This document shows, piece by piece, positions 1 to 8,637 of a stretch of 64,000 nt of DNA. Source of the DNA: Maribellus luteus (GTDB lineage: Bacteria > Bacteroidota > Bacteroidia > Bacteroidales > Prolixibacteraceae); contig NZ_QWGR01000005.1 in NCBI RefSeq assembly GCF_003576475.1, positions 248,001 to 312,000 of the forward strand, read 5' to 3'. Position numbers and translations under genes: made by a program. The notes beneath the pieces are model-generated. The model had not been told where the DNA came from. It searched no databases and saw only the letters and a program-made list of their open reading frames with translations. Position 1 is the stretch's first letter, and each line of letters begins with the position of its first letter.

Positions 1-773
1 CGATCGTATTTTTCTTTCATTAAATCGGCAGTAACATTGGGCAAACAATCAATGACAAAACACGATGCATCAATGGTTGCCATTGCTTCTGCTACCTCGT
101 AGTCGAGTTTGCCGTTTCCGCTAAACCCAAGGTTGATGATCTCGCGATCCAGCATGCGGGACAAAATATTCGGATAAGCCATTCCGGCCCGAGAAGCGCA
201 TCCTCCCTGCGTAATGCTGGTTCCGTAAAACACGACCGGCTTCCCGGTTTGAGGCGAATTTACTTCCGGCGCCTTGATCTCAGCTGAAGGAAGTACTCCA
301 ATCTCCAATTGAGCGAGCCCGTCGTACAAAGGGAGATACAACATATACTCTTTTTCGCCTTCCGGCATATTTTGAATGATCACTACCTGCGAAGTTTTTC
401 CGGTAGGACGTGCAGAATTCACAAATTGCCACTTGCCATTTTCCAGGCAATACAAATCAAGTCCCTTGATTCCCGTCATCGTAAAATGGTTCATAACCAC
501 ATCGCCGGTAACCTCCCATTTGGCGCCAATTGCCGTTGAGTTGGTCCGGAAACGAATCGCCAATCCACTGCAGTTTTTCGATAAATTCCACACCGGAGGG
601 CGGGTTACATCCTGCAAAGTGGCAGGCAAACGTTCATAACGATTTTGGGTATCTTCAAAACCCTTTCCAATAACCGGCAAAGTGGAAGCATCCACATATT
701 TCAGGCTGTCGGCGGTAATGGCCATTGCAGCCAAGGGGAACACTACTATCAGAAATATCAATAAATGTCTCAT
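1..773 (-). CDS. SGNH/GDSL-family hydrolase, C-terminally truncated by window edge
   Basis: A reverse frame opens with ATG at 773 and runs off the left edge, leaving about 257 residues. Residues 1-18 look like a signal peptide. A beta-rich N-terminal part of roughly 150 residues precedes the block-I motif GTSITQGG (nucleophile Ser) and a following FSGNGK stretch, which is the layout of SGNH hydrolases with an N-terminal accessory domain. Members often remove acetyl or other esters from polysaccharides; the substrate here cannot be told. The Asp-His of the catalytic triad would lie outside the window. The gene starts 18 nt after the HydCB-fusion gene on the same strand, so it may be co-transcribed, though no functional link is evident. 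Confidence 0.75.
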   Translation of the reverse strand, partial: MRHLLIFLIVVFPLAAMAITADSLKYVDASTLPVIGKGFEDTQNRYERLPATLQDVTRPPVWNLSKNCSGLAIRFRTNSTAIGAKWEVTGDVVMNHFTMTGIKGLDLYCLENGKWQFVNSARPTGKTSQVVIIQNMPEGEKEYMLYLPLYDGLAQLEIGVLPSAEIKAPEVNSPQTGKPVVFYGTSITQGGCASRAGMAYPNILSRMLDREIINLGFSGNGKLDYEVAEAMATIDASCFVIDCLPNVTADLMKEKYD

Positions 774-791
774 GTTATACTTTTTAAAATT

Positions 792-3134
792 CTATTTCAC
801 ATCAATCGCATCAACCGGACAGGCAGCCCTGCAGGCATCGCACTTAATGCACAGTTCGGTATTGATGCTGTGTTTTTCGTGCGGGGTGAACGGAATCGCA
901 TCAACCGGGCACTTCTGCACACATTTGGTACATCCGATACAATCATCGTTCACAGAATAAGTGATCAGATCGGCACATTTTCCGGTTGGACAAACGCCGC
1001 TGATGTGAGCTTCGTACTCGTCACGGAAATATTTCAATGTACTCAACACCGGATTCGGGGCTGTTCGTCCCAAACCGCACAAACTACCTTTTTTAGTCCA
1101 CTCAGCCAATTTTTCCAACTCTTCAATATCACCTTGTTTCCCTTTTCCTTTCGTGATGTTTTCCAGAATATCCAGCATTCGGCGTGTGCCCACCCTGCAA
1201 AACGTACATTTTCCGCACGATTCTTCCTGTGTAAACGACAGGAAATAGCGGGCAATGTCCACCATACAATCGGTTTCGTCGAGCACCACCAATCCACCCG
1301 ATCCCATCATCGCTCCCATTTCCTGCAGCGACTCAAAATTGATCGGAGTATCCGCGTATTCAGCCGGAATACAACCGCCGGACGGTCCACCGATTTGAAC
1401 GGCCTTGAACTTTTTACCGTTGGCAATTCCACCGCCAATCTCTTCAATCACCTCCCGAATGGTTATTCCCATTGGCACCTCGATCAGTCCGCCGCGTGCC
1501 ACTTTACCTGCCAGCGCAAAAACCTTTGTACCGGTGCTTCGGGCAGTGCCTATTTCAGCAAACTTCTCCCATCCTTCGCGTAAAATATAGGAAATCTGGG
1601 CAAAAGTTTCGGTATTGTTTACAAGCGTCGGCTTTCCAAACAAACCCCTTTCAGCCGGAAAGGGCGGACGGATCCTTGGGAAACCGCGGCTTCCCTCAAT
1701 CGAAGCAATCAATGCTGTTTCTTCGCCACACACAAATGCTCCGGCACCTTCGTAAATCTGAAGATCGAGACTAAACGAAGTTCCCAGTATATTTTCACCC
1801 AGCAGATTGTTCTCTTTGCAGATTTTTAGCGCCTCCCGAATACGGGTAACTGCCAGCGGATATTCAGCCCGAATGTAAAAGTAGCCATGGTGAATACCCG
1901 TTGCATATGCCGCAATCACCATTCCTTCGATGATTCGGTACGGATAGGATTCGAGCAGCATTCGATCCATAAAAGCGCCGGGGTCCCCCTCGTCACCATT
2001 ACATATCAGGTATTTAATCTCACTTTTCTGCTTTTTCACGGCCTCCCATTTTATCCCACTGGGAAAGCCGCCGCCACCACGACCACGGATGCCACTTTTC
2101 TTAATCTGGTCCACCACATCATCTGGCGACAGGGTATCGAAAACTTTTTGCAGGGCTGAAAAACCACCCCGCTTTTTGTATTCGTTTATATCCAGCGGAT
2201 TGATCATTCCGCGGTATTCAGTCGCAATGGGCAACTGATTTCCAAGAAACGACGCCACCGGTTTCTCGCGCATGCTGATTTCGTAGCGCTGCACCCCTTC
2301 CCAGTTCCGGTCGGTCTGAATGTTTTCAACCGTGTGAATCAGTTTATTTTTTAGACGGGTGAGCAGCCCCGGTGCATTAAAGTGATTTTCAACAATGCCT
2401 TTTACATCTTCGGGTTTTACCTTGGCATATAAAACCGGCTCCCCTTCATTCGGCACCACTTCCACCAAAGGCACCTGGTGACACATTCCCACACAACCAA
2501 CGTGTTTCAGATTCACACGCAAACCGCTTTCATTGACCACGTGCTCTACTTCCTCCTGAATTTCCTTACTTCCGCTGGCGACACAGCACGAGCCCAGGCC
2601 AATCCGAATTTCACCCTGAATCTCAGTTCCGTCAGCTTTTCGCGCTTTTTTCAGGTTCCGTTTTCCTTTAATACTTTCAAAATCTTCAATGATCTGCCCC
2701 ACCTGATCGGATGCCACATGACCGTATGTCGTTCCATCAATCTGAACAACCGGAGCCAGCGTACAACACCCCAGACAGGCCACTTTTTCGATCGTATATT
2801 TTCCTACCGAATCAGTATTAATTCCATCGGCTAATTTCAATTCCCTCCGAAACGCATCGTACACCTGAACCGCACCTTTTACGTGGCAGGCGGTACCCAC
2901 ACAAACCTTGATCATGTGCTCGCCCACGGGATGCAGCCGAAACTGCGAGTAAAAACTTGCCACCCCGATTATTTCTGCAGCGGTGATCTCTGACTTTTCA
3001 GCCAGGTAACGCAATGCCTCTTCCGGCAGATAGTTGTATTCCTTCTGAATAGCCTGCAAAATCGGAATCAGACTCTTTTTCGAGGAGCCTTTTTCTGTAA
3101 TTAGGTGATCAATATATTTTTGATAATCAGTCAT
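792..3134 (-). CDS. Fused NuoE-NuoF-type diaphorase (HydC-HydB fusion)
   Basis: This 780-residue protein is a cytoplasmic NAD(H)-oxidising electron-transfer module. Residues 1-155 are a NuoE/HydC thioredoxin-like [2Fe-2S] domain (C78, C83, C120, C124). Residues about 175-255 are a second thioredoxin-like [2Fe-2S] domain (C183/184, C214, C218). Residues about 285-700 are NuoF, with the glycine-rich NADH/FMN region (RGRGGGGFPSG, CNGDEGDPGAF) and the [4Fe-4S] motif SCGKCTFC. The C-terminus carries two ferredoxin [4Fe-4S] motifs (CIGCTKCVQKC, CIKCDACRAAC). NuoF with both extra FeS ends is the HydB type of bifurcating hydrogenases; fusing HydC in front is less usual. No hydrogenase or other catalytic partner is adjacent; the neighbours are propeller and polyferredoxin genes. 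Confidence 0.9.
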   Translation of the reverse strand: MTDYQKYIDHLITEKGSSKKSLIPILQAIQKEYNYLPEEALRYLAEKSEITAAEIIGVASFYSQFRLHPVGEHMIKVCVGTACHVKGAVQVYDAFRRELKLADGINTDSVGKYTIEKVACLGCCTLAPVVQIDGTTYGHVASDQVGQIIEDFESIKGKRNLKKARKADGTEIQGEIRIGLGSCCVASGSKEIQEEVEHVVNESGLRVNLKHVGCVGMCHQVPLVEVVPNEGEPVLYAKVKPEDVKGIVENHFNAPGLLTRLKNKLIHTVENIQTDRNWEGVQRYEISMREKPVASFLGNQLPIATEYRGMINPLDINEYKKRGGFSALQKVFDTLSPDDVVDQIKKSGIRGRGGGGFPSGIKWEAVKKQKSEIKYLICNGDEGDPGAFMDRMLLESYPYRIIEGMVIAAYATGIHHGYFYIRAEYPLAVTRIREALKICKENNLLGENILGTSFSLDLQIYEGAGAFVCGEETALIASIEGSRGFPRIRPPFPAERGLFGKPTLVNNTETFAQISYILREGWEKFAEIGTARSTGTKVFALAGKVARGGLIEVPMGITIREVIEEIGGGIANGKKFKAVQIGGPSGGCIPAEYADTPINFESLQEMGAMMGSGGLVVLDETDCMVDIARYFLSFTQEESCGKCTFCRVGTRRMLDILENITKGKGKQGDIEELEKLAEWTKKGSLCGLGRTAPNPVLSTLKYFRDEYEAHISGVCPTGKCADLITYSVNDDCIGCTKCVQKCPVDAIPFTPHEKHSINTELCIKCDACRAACPVDAIDVK

Positions 3135-3148
3135 TCAGTATAAATTAA

Positions 3149-4147
3149 TTATCCTTTTTCTTCCAGCAAACGTTTTAAATCTTCTTTACTCGGCAAAACG
3201 GTTTGATAATTTCTGGCAAAAATCTGCTTGTTATTTTGTGGAAGGGTAATTTCTACAAGTGTGTCATTTTTCTTTTTGCAAAGAATAATTCCAACGGTAC
3301 TATTCTCATTGTCAAATTTTACAAAACGATCATAGTAATTCACATACATTTGCATTTGGCCTAAATCCTGATGTGTTAATTCTCCGATCTTTAGGTCAAT
3401 GAGAACAAAACATTGAAGAATTCGATTGTAAAATACCAGGTCGACTCTAAAATGTTTGTCATCAAACGAAAACCTCGCCTGTCTTCCAACAAACGTAAAA
3501 CCTTTTCCTAATTCAAGTAGAAAATGTTCTAACTTATCAATAATGTGCTGCTCCAATTCCGACTCTGAATATCTTGTCTTTTCCTCCAGACCAACAAACT
3601 CGAGAATATAGGGGTCCTTTATCACATCTTGCGGCTGTTCAACTATCTGCCCTTTGTCAGAGAGCTTTTTAATTCCGGCCTTATCTTTGCTTAAAGCCAA
3701 ACGTTCAAATAATCCGGATTCGAACTGGCGTCGTAACTCACGTAAACTCCAGGTATTTTCAATCGACTCAATTTCATAAAATCTACGTTCATTTTCGTTT
3801 TCTATACGCATCAGCGCCAAATAATGTGACCAGCTCAACCGGAATTCGTCAGACACCGTCTGACCTTTTGAATAGATGGCATAAAAACTGCGCATTTGCT
3901 TCAGATTGGTAACTGAAAAGCCTTTCCCAAACTCACGCTGTAATCGTTCTGACAAGGCAAAGATCAGTTGAGTACCGTATTCTGCTCTTTTTTCTCCCAA
4001 TTGCTCTTCTTCCACAATCAACCGTCCAATTTCGAAGTAAGTCTTTACCATAGTAGTATTTATGGTAGCGACAACCTTCGTTCTGGCCGCATTGAGCAAA
4101 CCTACCACCTGGTCAAAAAAAGTTGGATTTGTTAAATGCTTACTCAT
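3149..4147 (-). CDS. YhcG/DUF1016-family PD-(D/E)XK nuclease
   Basis: The 332-residue protein has the two-part build of the YhcG family: an N-terminal DUF1016 helical domain (about 10-160) and a C-terminal nuclease domain. The nuclease core is visible as FRVDLVFYN (metal-binding Asp), the beta-strand pair ending IDLKIG (D-x-K in place of E-x-K) and the following GQMQMYV helix. Family members are linked to mobile elements and restriction-like or genome-defence loci; the exact role is unknown. It lies 14 nt upstream of the HydCB gene and 30 nt downstream of a propeller gene in one strand run, an odd partner for redox genes, and its base composition looks more AT-rich than its neighbours. A recent insertion is likely. 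Confidence 0.85.
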   Translation of the reverse strand: MSKHLTNPTFFDQVVGLLNAARTKVVATINTTMVKTYFEIGRLIVEEEQLGEKRAEYGTQLIFALSERLQREFGKGFSVTNLKQMRSFYAIYSKGQTVSDEFRLSWSHYLALMRIENENERRFYEIESIENTWSLRELRRQFESGLFERLALSKDKAGIKKLSDKGQIVEQPQDVIKDPYILEFVGLEEKTRYSESELEQHIIDKLEHFLLELGKGFTFVGRQARFSFDDKHFRVDLVFYNRILQCFVLIDLKIGELTHQDLGQMQMYVNYYDRFVKFDNENSTVGIILCKKKNDTLVEITLPQNNKQIFARNYQTVLPSKEDLKRLLEEKG

Positions 4148-4177
4148 TCTATACCTCCATTTCGTTACCCCAGTGCT

Positions 4178-6064
4178 CTATTTTCCGATACAGTACAAAT
4201 TCTTGTCTCCCCGGATATAAATTCTGCCGTCAGCAAAAGCCGGAGTTGGTCCCGAGTGTTCTCCCAATTCGTTTTCGCTGATCTTTTTCAATTCCTTCCC
4301 AAATTCATACACGTGCATTACACCGTCGTTATCCATCATAAACAGCTTGCCATCTGCCGTAACCGGCGATGAATACAAAGTCGTTCCCAAATCGTCTTCC
4401 CAGTATTGTTCGCCGGTTTTAGTATCGTAGCAAACCAGCACACCATAGCTTGTGGCTATAAATAACAAACCATTGTATGCCAGCGGACTGGCAGCCTCGG
4501 GAAGGTATTCATCGTTCTCCCACACAACCGATGCTGTTTTGGGATCAATCGCCACCAAACGGGCGTATTCATTGGCAGCAAAAACCATCCCTTCTGAAAA
4601 AGCCACTGAAGGCCCTACTTCGCCCATCATGCACTCTACCTGCCAAAGTTCTTCACCCGTTTCAATGTTATAACCAGCCACAATCGGGTCGGAAGTAAGT
4701 AAAAGCTGGTATTTTCCGTCAACCTCTCCCAAAACAGGGCTGGCCCACGAAATTTTGCATGCCCGGGTCGTCTCCCAAAGCGTTTCTCCGCTTGTATTAT
4801 TCAAAGCCAGCACTTTGCCGCCGCGGTTTGTATCGTACTGAACAAACAGCTTCCCGGCCCAGGTTATCAGCGACGAAGAATGTCCGTAATGGTTGTTCGG
4901 AACGCCCAGATTTCGTGCCCACAAACGTTTGCCGTTCATATCAAAAGCGATAAGGTCGCCGCTGGCAAAAATGGCAAAAACGGCTTTCCCATCGGTTGTT
5001 AACGAAGGCGCTGAAAGCCCCGTATCGGGTGTAACTTTGGGCATTGCAGCCGGCGATCCCTGGATGTTATTGGCAACGCCTGTCCAAAGGAGTTTACCGG
5101 TGTTCCGGTCGTAACAATATACTTCGCGCGCGCTGTTATCTGCACCGGCAATAAAAATCTTGTCGCCCCAAATAACCGGAGAATTGAATCCGTGCTTTGG
5201 AATCGGAGATTTCCACAAAACATTTGTACCAGCCGCCCCATTCCATTCGGTCGGGATATTTTTGGCATAACTCACTCCTTGTCCGAGAGGGCCGCGGAAG
5301 GAATTATGATTTGCTTTTAGGATGGCCAAAGTCAGTCCGGAAGCTGCCGGAGCCGTTTTTTCCGGTGCTTTTGTTTCCACAACTTCTTTTGGTGTTTCAA
5401 CGGCTACCTCTTTTTCTGCGCCGGGTTGTTCAGCAATGGCTGTTTCCTCCTGATTCACTTGCTCGACTACTTCGTCTACCGCCGGTTCTGATGGTGTATT
5501 CCCGGTCACAGGATTCTGACCAACTTCAATCATTTCGATCTGTTCTTCCGGCGTGTTGGCCTCATTTTCAGCCACCAAACTGACAGTATCGTAATCCTTC
5601 AGGTGATTTACCGTCGCAAAACCGGCCACCACCGCCAGCGCCATTACTACCAAACCAACCACAATGATCCCTTTTTGAGCCAGAATACGGCCGGCAATTT
5701 CGTTTTCCAGTTTCGCATCCGGTTCTTCAATTTTACTTTTGGATGAGTAATAAACCCGCAAGGCAAACGCCAAAACAACTGCGCCGAACAGAATCAGATA
5801 GGCACCTGTTTTTACCTGCCACTGACTGTTGAAATATGCTTTTCTGGCCAGAAGATCAAAAGCACGGATCTCCGCTTTTAACTCTTCGTTGTTGGGCTCT
5901 TGTTTCAGCCTTTGAACAAGTGCTTCGAGAGCCTTGCTTTCAATGGGATCGCTTTTGGATACCTGCCAGAAGTTCAGCAACAAAAGAATGGCTACTGCCG
6001 TGCAGAATATTCCGGCAATCAACGCGATGTTTTGTGCTAATTTTAATTTGTCGTTATTGGTCAT
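4178..6064 (-). CDS. Membrane-anchored PQQ-like beta-propeller protein
   Basis: A 628-residue protein with three N-terminal membrane segments (about 13-33, 86-106, 133-152), a long Glu/Val/Pro-rich linker (about 155-245), and a C-terminal eight-bladed PQQ-like propeller (about 250-628). The blades show the usual repeat of a short strand, 'D..TG..LW' and a following GSPxA/SSP motif (GKLLWTG, GETLWET, GEELWQV, GEQYWED). Such domains are found in quinoprotein dehydrogenases and in BamB-like scaffolds; no catalytic Asp/Ca site could be confirmed, so a scaffold or ligand-binding role is as likely as an enzyme. It follows the polyferredoxin gene by 275 nt that hold a hairpin repeat. Confidence 0.8.
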   Translation of the reverse strand: MTNNDKLKLAQNIALIAGIFCTAVAILLLLNFWQVSKSDPIESKALEALVQRLKQEPNNEELKAEIRAFDLLARKAYFNSQWQVKTGAYLILFGAVVLAFALRVYYSSKSKIEEPDAKLENEIAGRILAQKGIIVVGLVVMALAVVAGFATVNHLKDYDTVSLVAENEANTPEEQIEMIEVGQNPVTGNTPSEPAVDEVVEQVNQEETAIAEQPGAEKEVAVETPKEVVETKAPEKTAPAASGLTLAILKANHNSFRGPLGQGVSYAKNIPTEWNGAAGTNVLWKSPIPKHGFNSPVIWGDKIFIAGADNSAREVYCYDRNTGKLLWTGVANNIQGSPAAMPKVTPDTGLSAPSLTTDGKAVFAIFASGDLIAFDMNGKRLWARNLGVPNNHYGHSSSLITWAGKLFVQYDTNRGGKVLALNNTSGETLWETTRACKISWASPVLGEVDGKYQLLLTSDPIVAGYNIETGEELWQVECMMGEVGPSVAFSEGMVFAANEYARLVAIDPKTASVVWENDEYLPEAASPLAYNGLLFIATSYGVLVCYDTKTGEQYWEDDLGTTLYSSPVTADGKLFMMDNDGVMHVYEFGKELKKISENELGEHSGPTPAFADGRIYIRGDKNLYCIGK

Positions 6065-6208
6065 ATTTTTTTGTTTGAAGCAGGGAGCACGAAGTCGGAA
6101 GTTTGGGTCCGAATTTCATAGCTGCCTGGCATCTTTTTTATTTTCGTTTCAATCTTGTTCCTCTTTTGCGGCACATACATCTTTCTGTTTCAATGCTTCG
6201 GTCGTGAA

Positions 6209-6296
6209 TGCGCCTTTTATTCGCTTTGCTCATTTCCCCCCGGTTAAAACCGGGGGTTATCCGTCAGTTGACGGATCCAACTCCTACGGAGTTTTT
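6209..6296. repeat. Three-hairpin intergenic repeat, copy 1
   Basis: Three consecutive perfect dyads: CCCCCGGTTAAAACCGGGGG at 6237-6256, ATCCGTCAGTTGACGGAT at 6259-6276, and AACTCCTACGGAGTT at 6279-6293 followed by a T run. The left flank (ttttattcgctttgctca) recurs in the copy at 8555. The arrangement resembles a REP/BIME-type interspersed element; it could also stop transcription between the polyferredoxin and propeller genes. Confidence 0.75.
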
Positions 6297-6339
6297 ATTT
6301 CATTTCAAATCTTTTTCAATTTGATCATTTATCCATTCT

Positions 6340-7725
6340 TCATTTTTCAACCGGACAGTAATCCACACAGCGTGCACAGCTGAAACAATTTCCGCGGTGA
6401 GGCTCGTAATCCTGCCGCTTGCGAAAAACCACCGTGTTTAATAAAGTCATGCCAATTACCAGTCCCATAAAACCTCCGGCAATCATGCTTCCAGTAAAAA
6501 ATTCCGATCGTATTGTTTCGGCTTCCAACACCAGTTGATCCATGGTTTTTCCCTGAGACATAAACGTCTGCACATCAATATTGTCGGGGTCGTTTTTTAT
6601 TTCGGGATTCGAAATCAACAGTTCTGCCAGGTAAACCGTAGGATTGGCTTTTGACAAAAAAGTATGCGATTGTGCACCTACAAAAACACCCAATGCCACC
6701 CACAAAGGAATGATCAGTGCATAGGTAATAAAACGTTTCGGTCCTAAACCCGACTTCACCACTTCCTTCTCGTTGGTAGGAAAGTCGATGGCATCAAAAG
6801 GACAAGAATTGGTACACAATTTACACTGAATACATTTTGACGGCGTGATGCTTAAATGCCATTTTGAAAAACGCGACATCCAGCTTAAAAGAACTCCGTA
6901 CGGGCACAAAAAACGACAATACGGACGTGCCACAAACATTCCCATCAATAAAAAGGCAACGCCCAAAACGACCATGTGAAACTTGGCATCCATCCTGAAA
7001 ATTCCGACGAAAGGATCGTAGCGACAGATGATAAAATCGGTACCTGTGGCGGCAAACAATACTGCCAGCGAGAGGTAGAGATAAGGGATCAAACCCAGTG
7101 TTTTATTCAGCCATTTGGGGAGACTGATCGGTTTCATTACCACCACATCCTGAATGGCTCCCAACGGACACGCACCGGCACAAAAAGTTCTTCCAAAAAA
7201 CAGCGTAAACAACAGCGGCAGCAGAAAAAACAAAAGCGCCGTTAGCGAAATTGCATAAGTGGCGTCAAACAAAGTGAGTGTAACATTTTGTATGGAGCCA
7301 ATGCTGCAAATACAGCCGTTCCGGTAAAAGCCAAAGTAAGCCAGCGTAAAAACCGACAGCCACAGGATTCCTTGCCGCGACCGGCTTTTTAATGCCAGCC
7401 AGGTAGCAGCTGAAAGTACCAGCAATAAAACCAGTACATCAAAATATTCAAGGGCCAAAGCACGGGGCTCGGGCGTAACAGGCGAAGGTTGGGTGTAACC
7501 ACTATCGAATTCGGGCTTTGGAAAGCGTTGCTGTTGTGCCGTCAAGGAAAAAGTAGAAAGGAAAAAGGCAAAGGAGAACAGTGCAAACTTTGCATATTTC
7601 AATACGGCAAGTTTCCAGTCGCAGTATTCAGTATCTTTTACAGATGACTGATGACTAATGACTAATGACTCGCAACTCTTAACTCGCGGCTCGTAGCTAT
7701 TCTCTATATCCGTTTTTTGATTCAT
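6340..7725 (-). CDS. NapH/NosR-like membrane polyferredoxin
   Basis: A 461-residue integral membrane iron-sulfur protein with about six membrane segments after an N-terminal hydrophobic stretch (about 45-63). Membrane-associated CxxxCP motifs (CAGACPLGA and CRFLCPYG) match the NapH/NosR/CcoG family, which passes electrons from quinol or ferredoxin across the membrane. Two soluble-type [4Fe-4S] motifs follow (CIQCKLCTNSC, and CFSCARCVDYC at the extreme C-terminus). An extra CICS pair lies near residue 135. Its ATG overlaps the stop of the Tat-ferredoxin gene as ATGA, so the two are translationally coupled, which supports this start despite an unusual first 36 residues. Confidence 0.85.
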   Translation of the reverse strand: MNQKTDIENSYEPRVKSCESLVISHQSSVKDTEYCDWKLAVLKYAKFALFSFAFFLSTFSLTAQQQRFPKPEFDSGYTQPSPVTPEPRALALEYFDVLVLLLVLSAATWLALKSRSRQGILWLSVFTLAYFGFYRNGCICSIGSIQNVTLTLFDATYAISLTALLFFLLPLLFTLFFGRTFCAGACPLGAIQDVVVMKPISLPKWLNKTLGLIPYLYLSLAVLFAATGTDFIICRYDPFVGIFRMDAKFHMVVLGVAFLLMGMFVARPYCRFLCPYGVLLSWMSRFSKWHLSITPSKCIQCKLCTNSCPFDAIDFPTNEKEVVKSGLGPKRFITYALIIPLWVALGVFVGAQSHTFLSKANPTVYLAELLISNPEIKNDPDNIDVQTFMSQGKTMDQLVLEAETIRSEFFTGSMIAGGFMGLVIGMTLLNTVVFRKRQDYEPHRGNCFSCARCVDYCPVEK

Positions 7726-8309
7726 TTGTCTTTCAATCTATGCCGGATTGTCCAGCTACCTTTTACTCTGTAGGCTTGGCTTGCCGGAACACGACTGATC
7801 GCGTCCGACGGGCAAACCCGTGCAATGGAACATTCGTTACAATTCACACAAATGTGGTGCATGATCTGCAAGTGCAGCGAACCGTTTCCAAACGAAGTAC
7901 ATCCCGCTACACATTTGGCGCAACCAATGCACAAATCTTCAACAATGTGGTATTCAAAATAAGGTTCTTCGATAAAACGACGTTCGATGGCGGCTGTGGG
8001 GCAAAGTTGGTTTTCGGCAGCTGTACTGCGGGCGTTGGCATCGGGTTTCAGATAACCGCCGCAAAGATCGCAATAGCCACAAAGATCATAGGCATGCACA
8101 CATTTCACGGCCGATGGCGACATTACACATTCGGTAGCACAGCGTCCGCACTGCGCACATTTAAAAGGATCGATCTGCCAAACGTAGTCATCGGTAGTTA
8201 CACGGCGCAAAGCTGATGCACTTACCACTCCCAGCGAGAGCAACAAAGAAGCCCTCATCCCGTTTTGAATGAATTTTCGCCGGCTTTGTGCTTTATTTTT
8301 TTCTTTCAT
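7722..8309 (-). CDS. Tat-exported multi-cluster ferredoxin (NapG/NapF-like)
   Basis: A 195-residue protein beginning with a twin-arginine signal (SRRKFIQNG, hydrophobic 17-33). The mature part carries several [4Fe-4S] motifs: CAQCGRCATEC, CGYCDLCGG with a downstream CP, CIGCAKCVAGC, and CVNCNECSIARVC, suggesting up to four clusters. Proteins of this type (NapG-like, HybA-like) carry electrons in the periplasm next to a NapH-like membrane protein, and here the NapH-like gene follows with a 4-nt overlap. The start overlaps the end of the 65-codon Tat gene by 17 nt. No nitrate reductase or other terminal molybdoenzyme is in the window. Confidence 0.85.
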   Translation of the reverse strand: MKEKNKAQSRRKFIQNGMRASLLLSLGVVSASALRRVTTDDYVWQIDPFKCAQCGRCATECVMSPSAVKCVHAYDLCGYCDLCGGYLKPDANARSTAAENQLCPTAAIERRFIEEPYFEYHIVEDLCIGCAKCVAGCTSFGNGSLHLQIMHHICVNCNECSIARVCPSDAISRVPASQAYRVKGSWTIRHRLKDK

Positions 8310-8490
8310 CTCTCACCTCCTTTGCCTGCGGAAGTTCACATTTCACCAACTTTCCGCAATTTTTACATGTGGGTGAAACCGAACAGCTGGCGCTTACCTT
8401 TTTATTCAAAATCAGGTAGCCGGATGTTGCGGTCAATCCTCCCAACAAGAGAAGCCGTCCTCCGTTTTGTATGAATTTTCGTCTATCCAT
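8293..8490 (-). CDS. Small Tat-signal protein with four cysteines
   Basis: A 65-residue protein opening MDRRKFIQNG, nearly the same Tat motif as the ferredoxin encoded next to it, followed by a hydrophobic stretch (12-30) and a short mature part with four cysteines spaced CX5CX2CX5C (CSVSPTCKNCGKLVKC). The overlap with the downstream ferredoxin gene and the shared signal support it as real. Four cysteines could bind one metal or an FeS cluster after folded export; Tat use would fit that. The function is unknown. Confidence 0.65.
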   Translation of the reverse strand: MDRRKFIQNGGRLLLLGGLTATSGYLILNKKVSASCSVSPTCKNCGKLVKCELPQAKEVRDERKK

Positions 8491-8554
8491 TGTTCTAATC
8501 AGCCTTTGTTTGTGCGGCGCTTGGTTAGCCTGCTTTTCAATTAGCCTTACCGGT

Positions 8555-8637
8555 AGCGCCTTTTATTCGCTTCGCTCATTACCCCGGGGTTAAAACCCCG
8601 GGCTATCCGTCAGCAGACGGACCAAACTCCTACAGAT
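8555..8637. repeat. Three-hairpin repeat, copy 2, overlapping a gene end
   Basis: CCCGGGGTTAAAACCCCGGG at 8583-8602 and TCCGTCAGCAGACGGA at 8606-8621, then a degenerate third arm (aactcctacaga). The left flank tattcgcttcgctcatt matches copy 1. The stop codon of the NHL-propeller gene (8630) lies inside the right end of the element. Confidence 0.7.

Noticed and set aside
765-1583. Long forward open frame antisense to the HydCB fusion
   Set aside because: It lies wholly opposite a gene with unmistakable NuoE/NuoF and ferredoxin motifs, has no recognisable domain, and is an antisense shadow.
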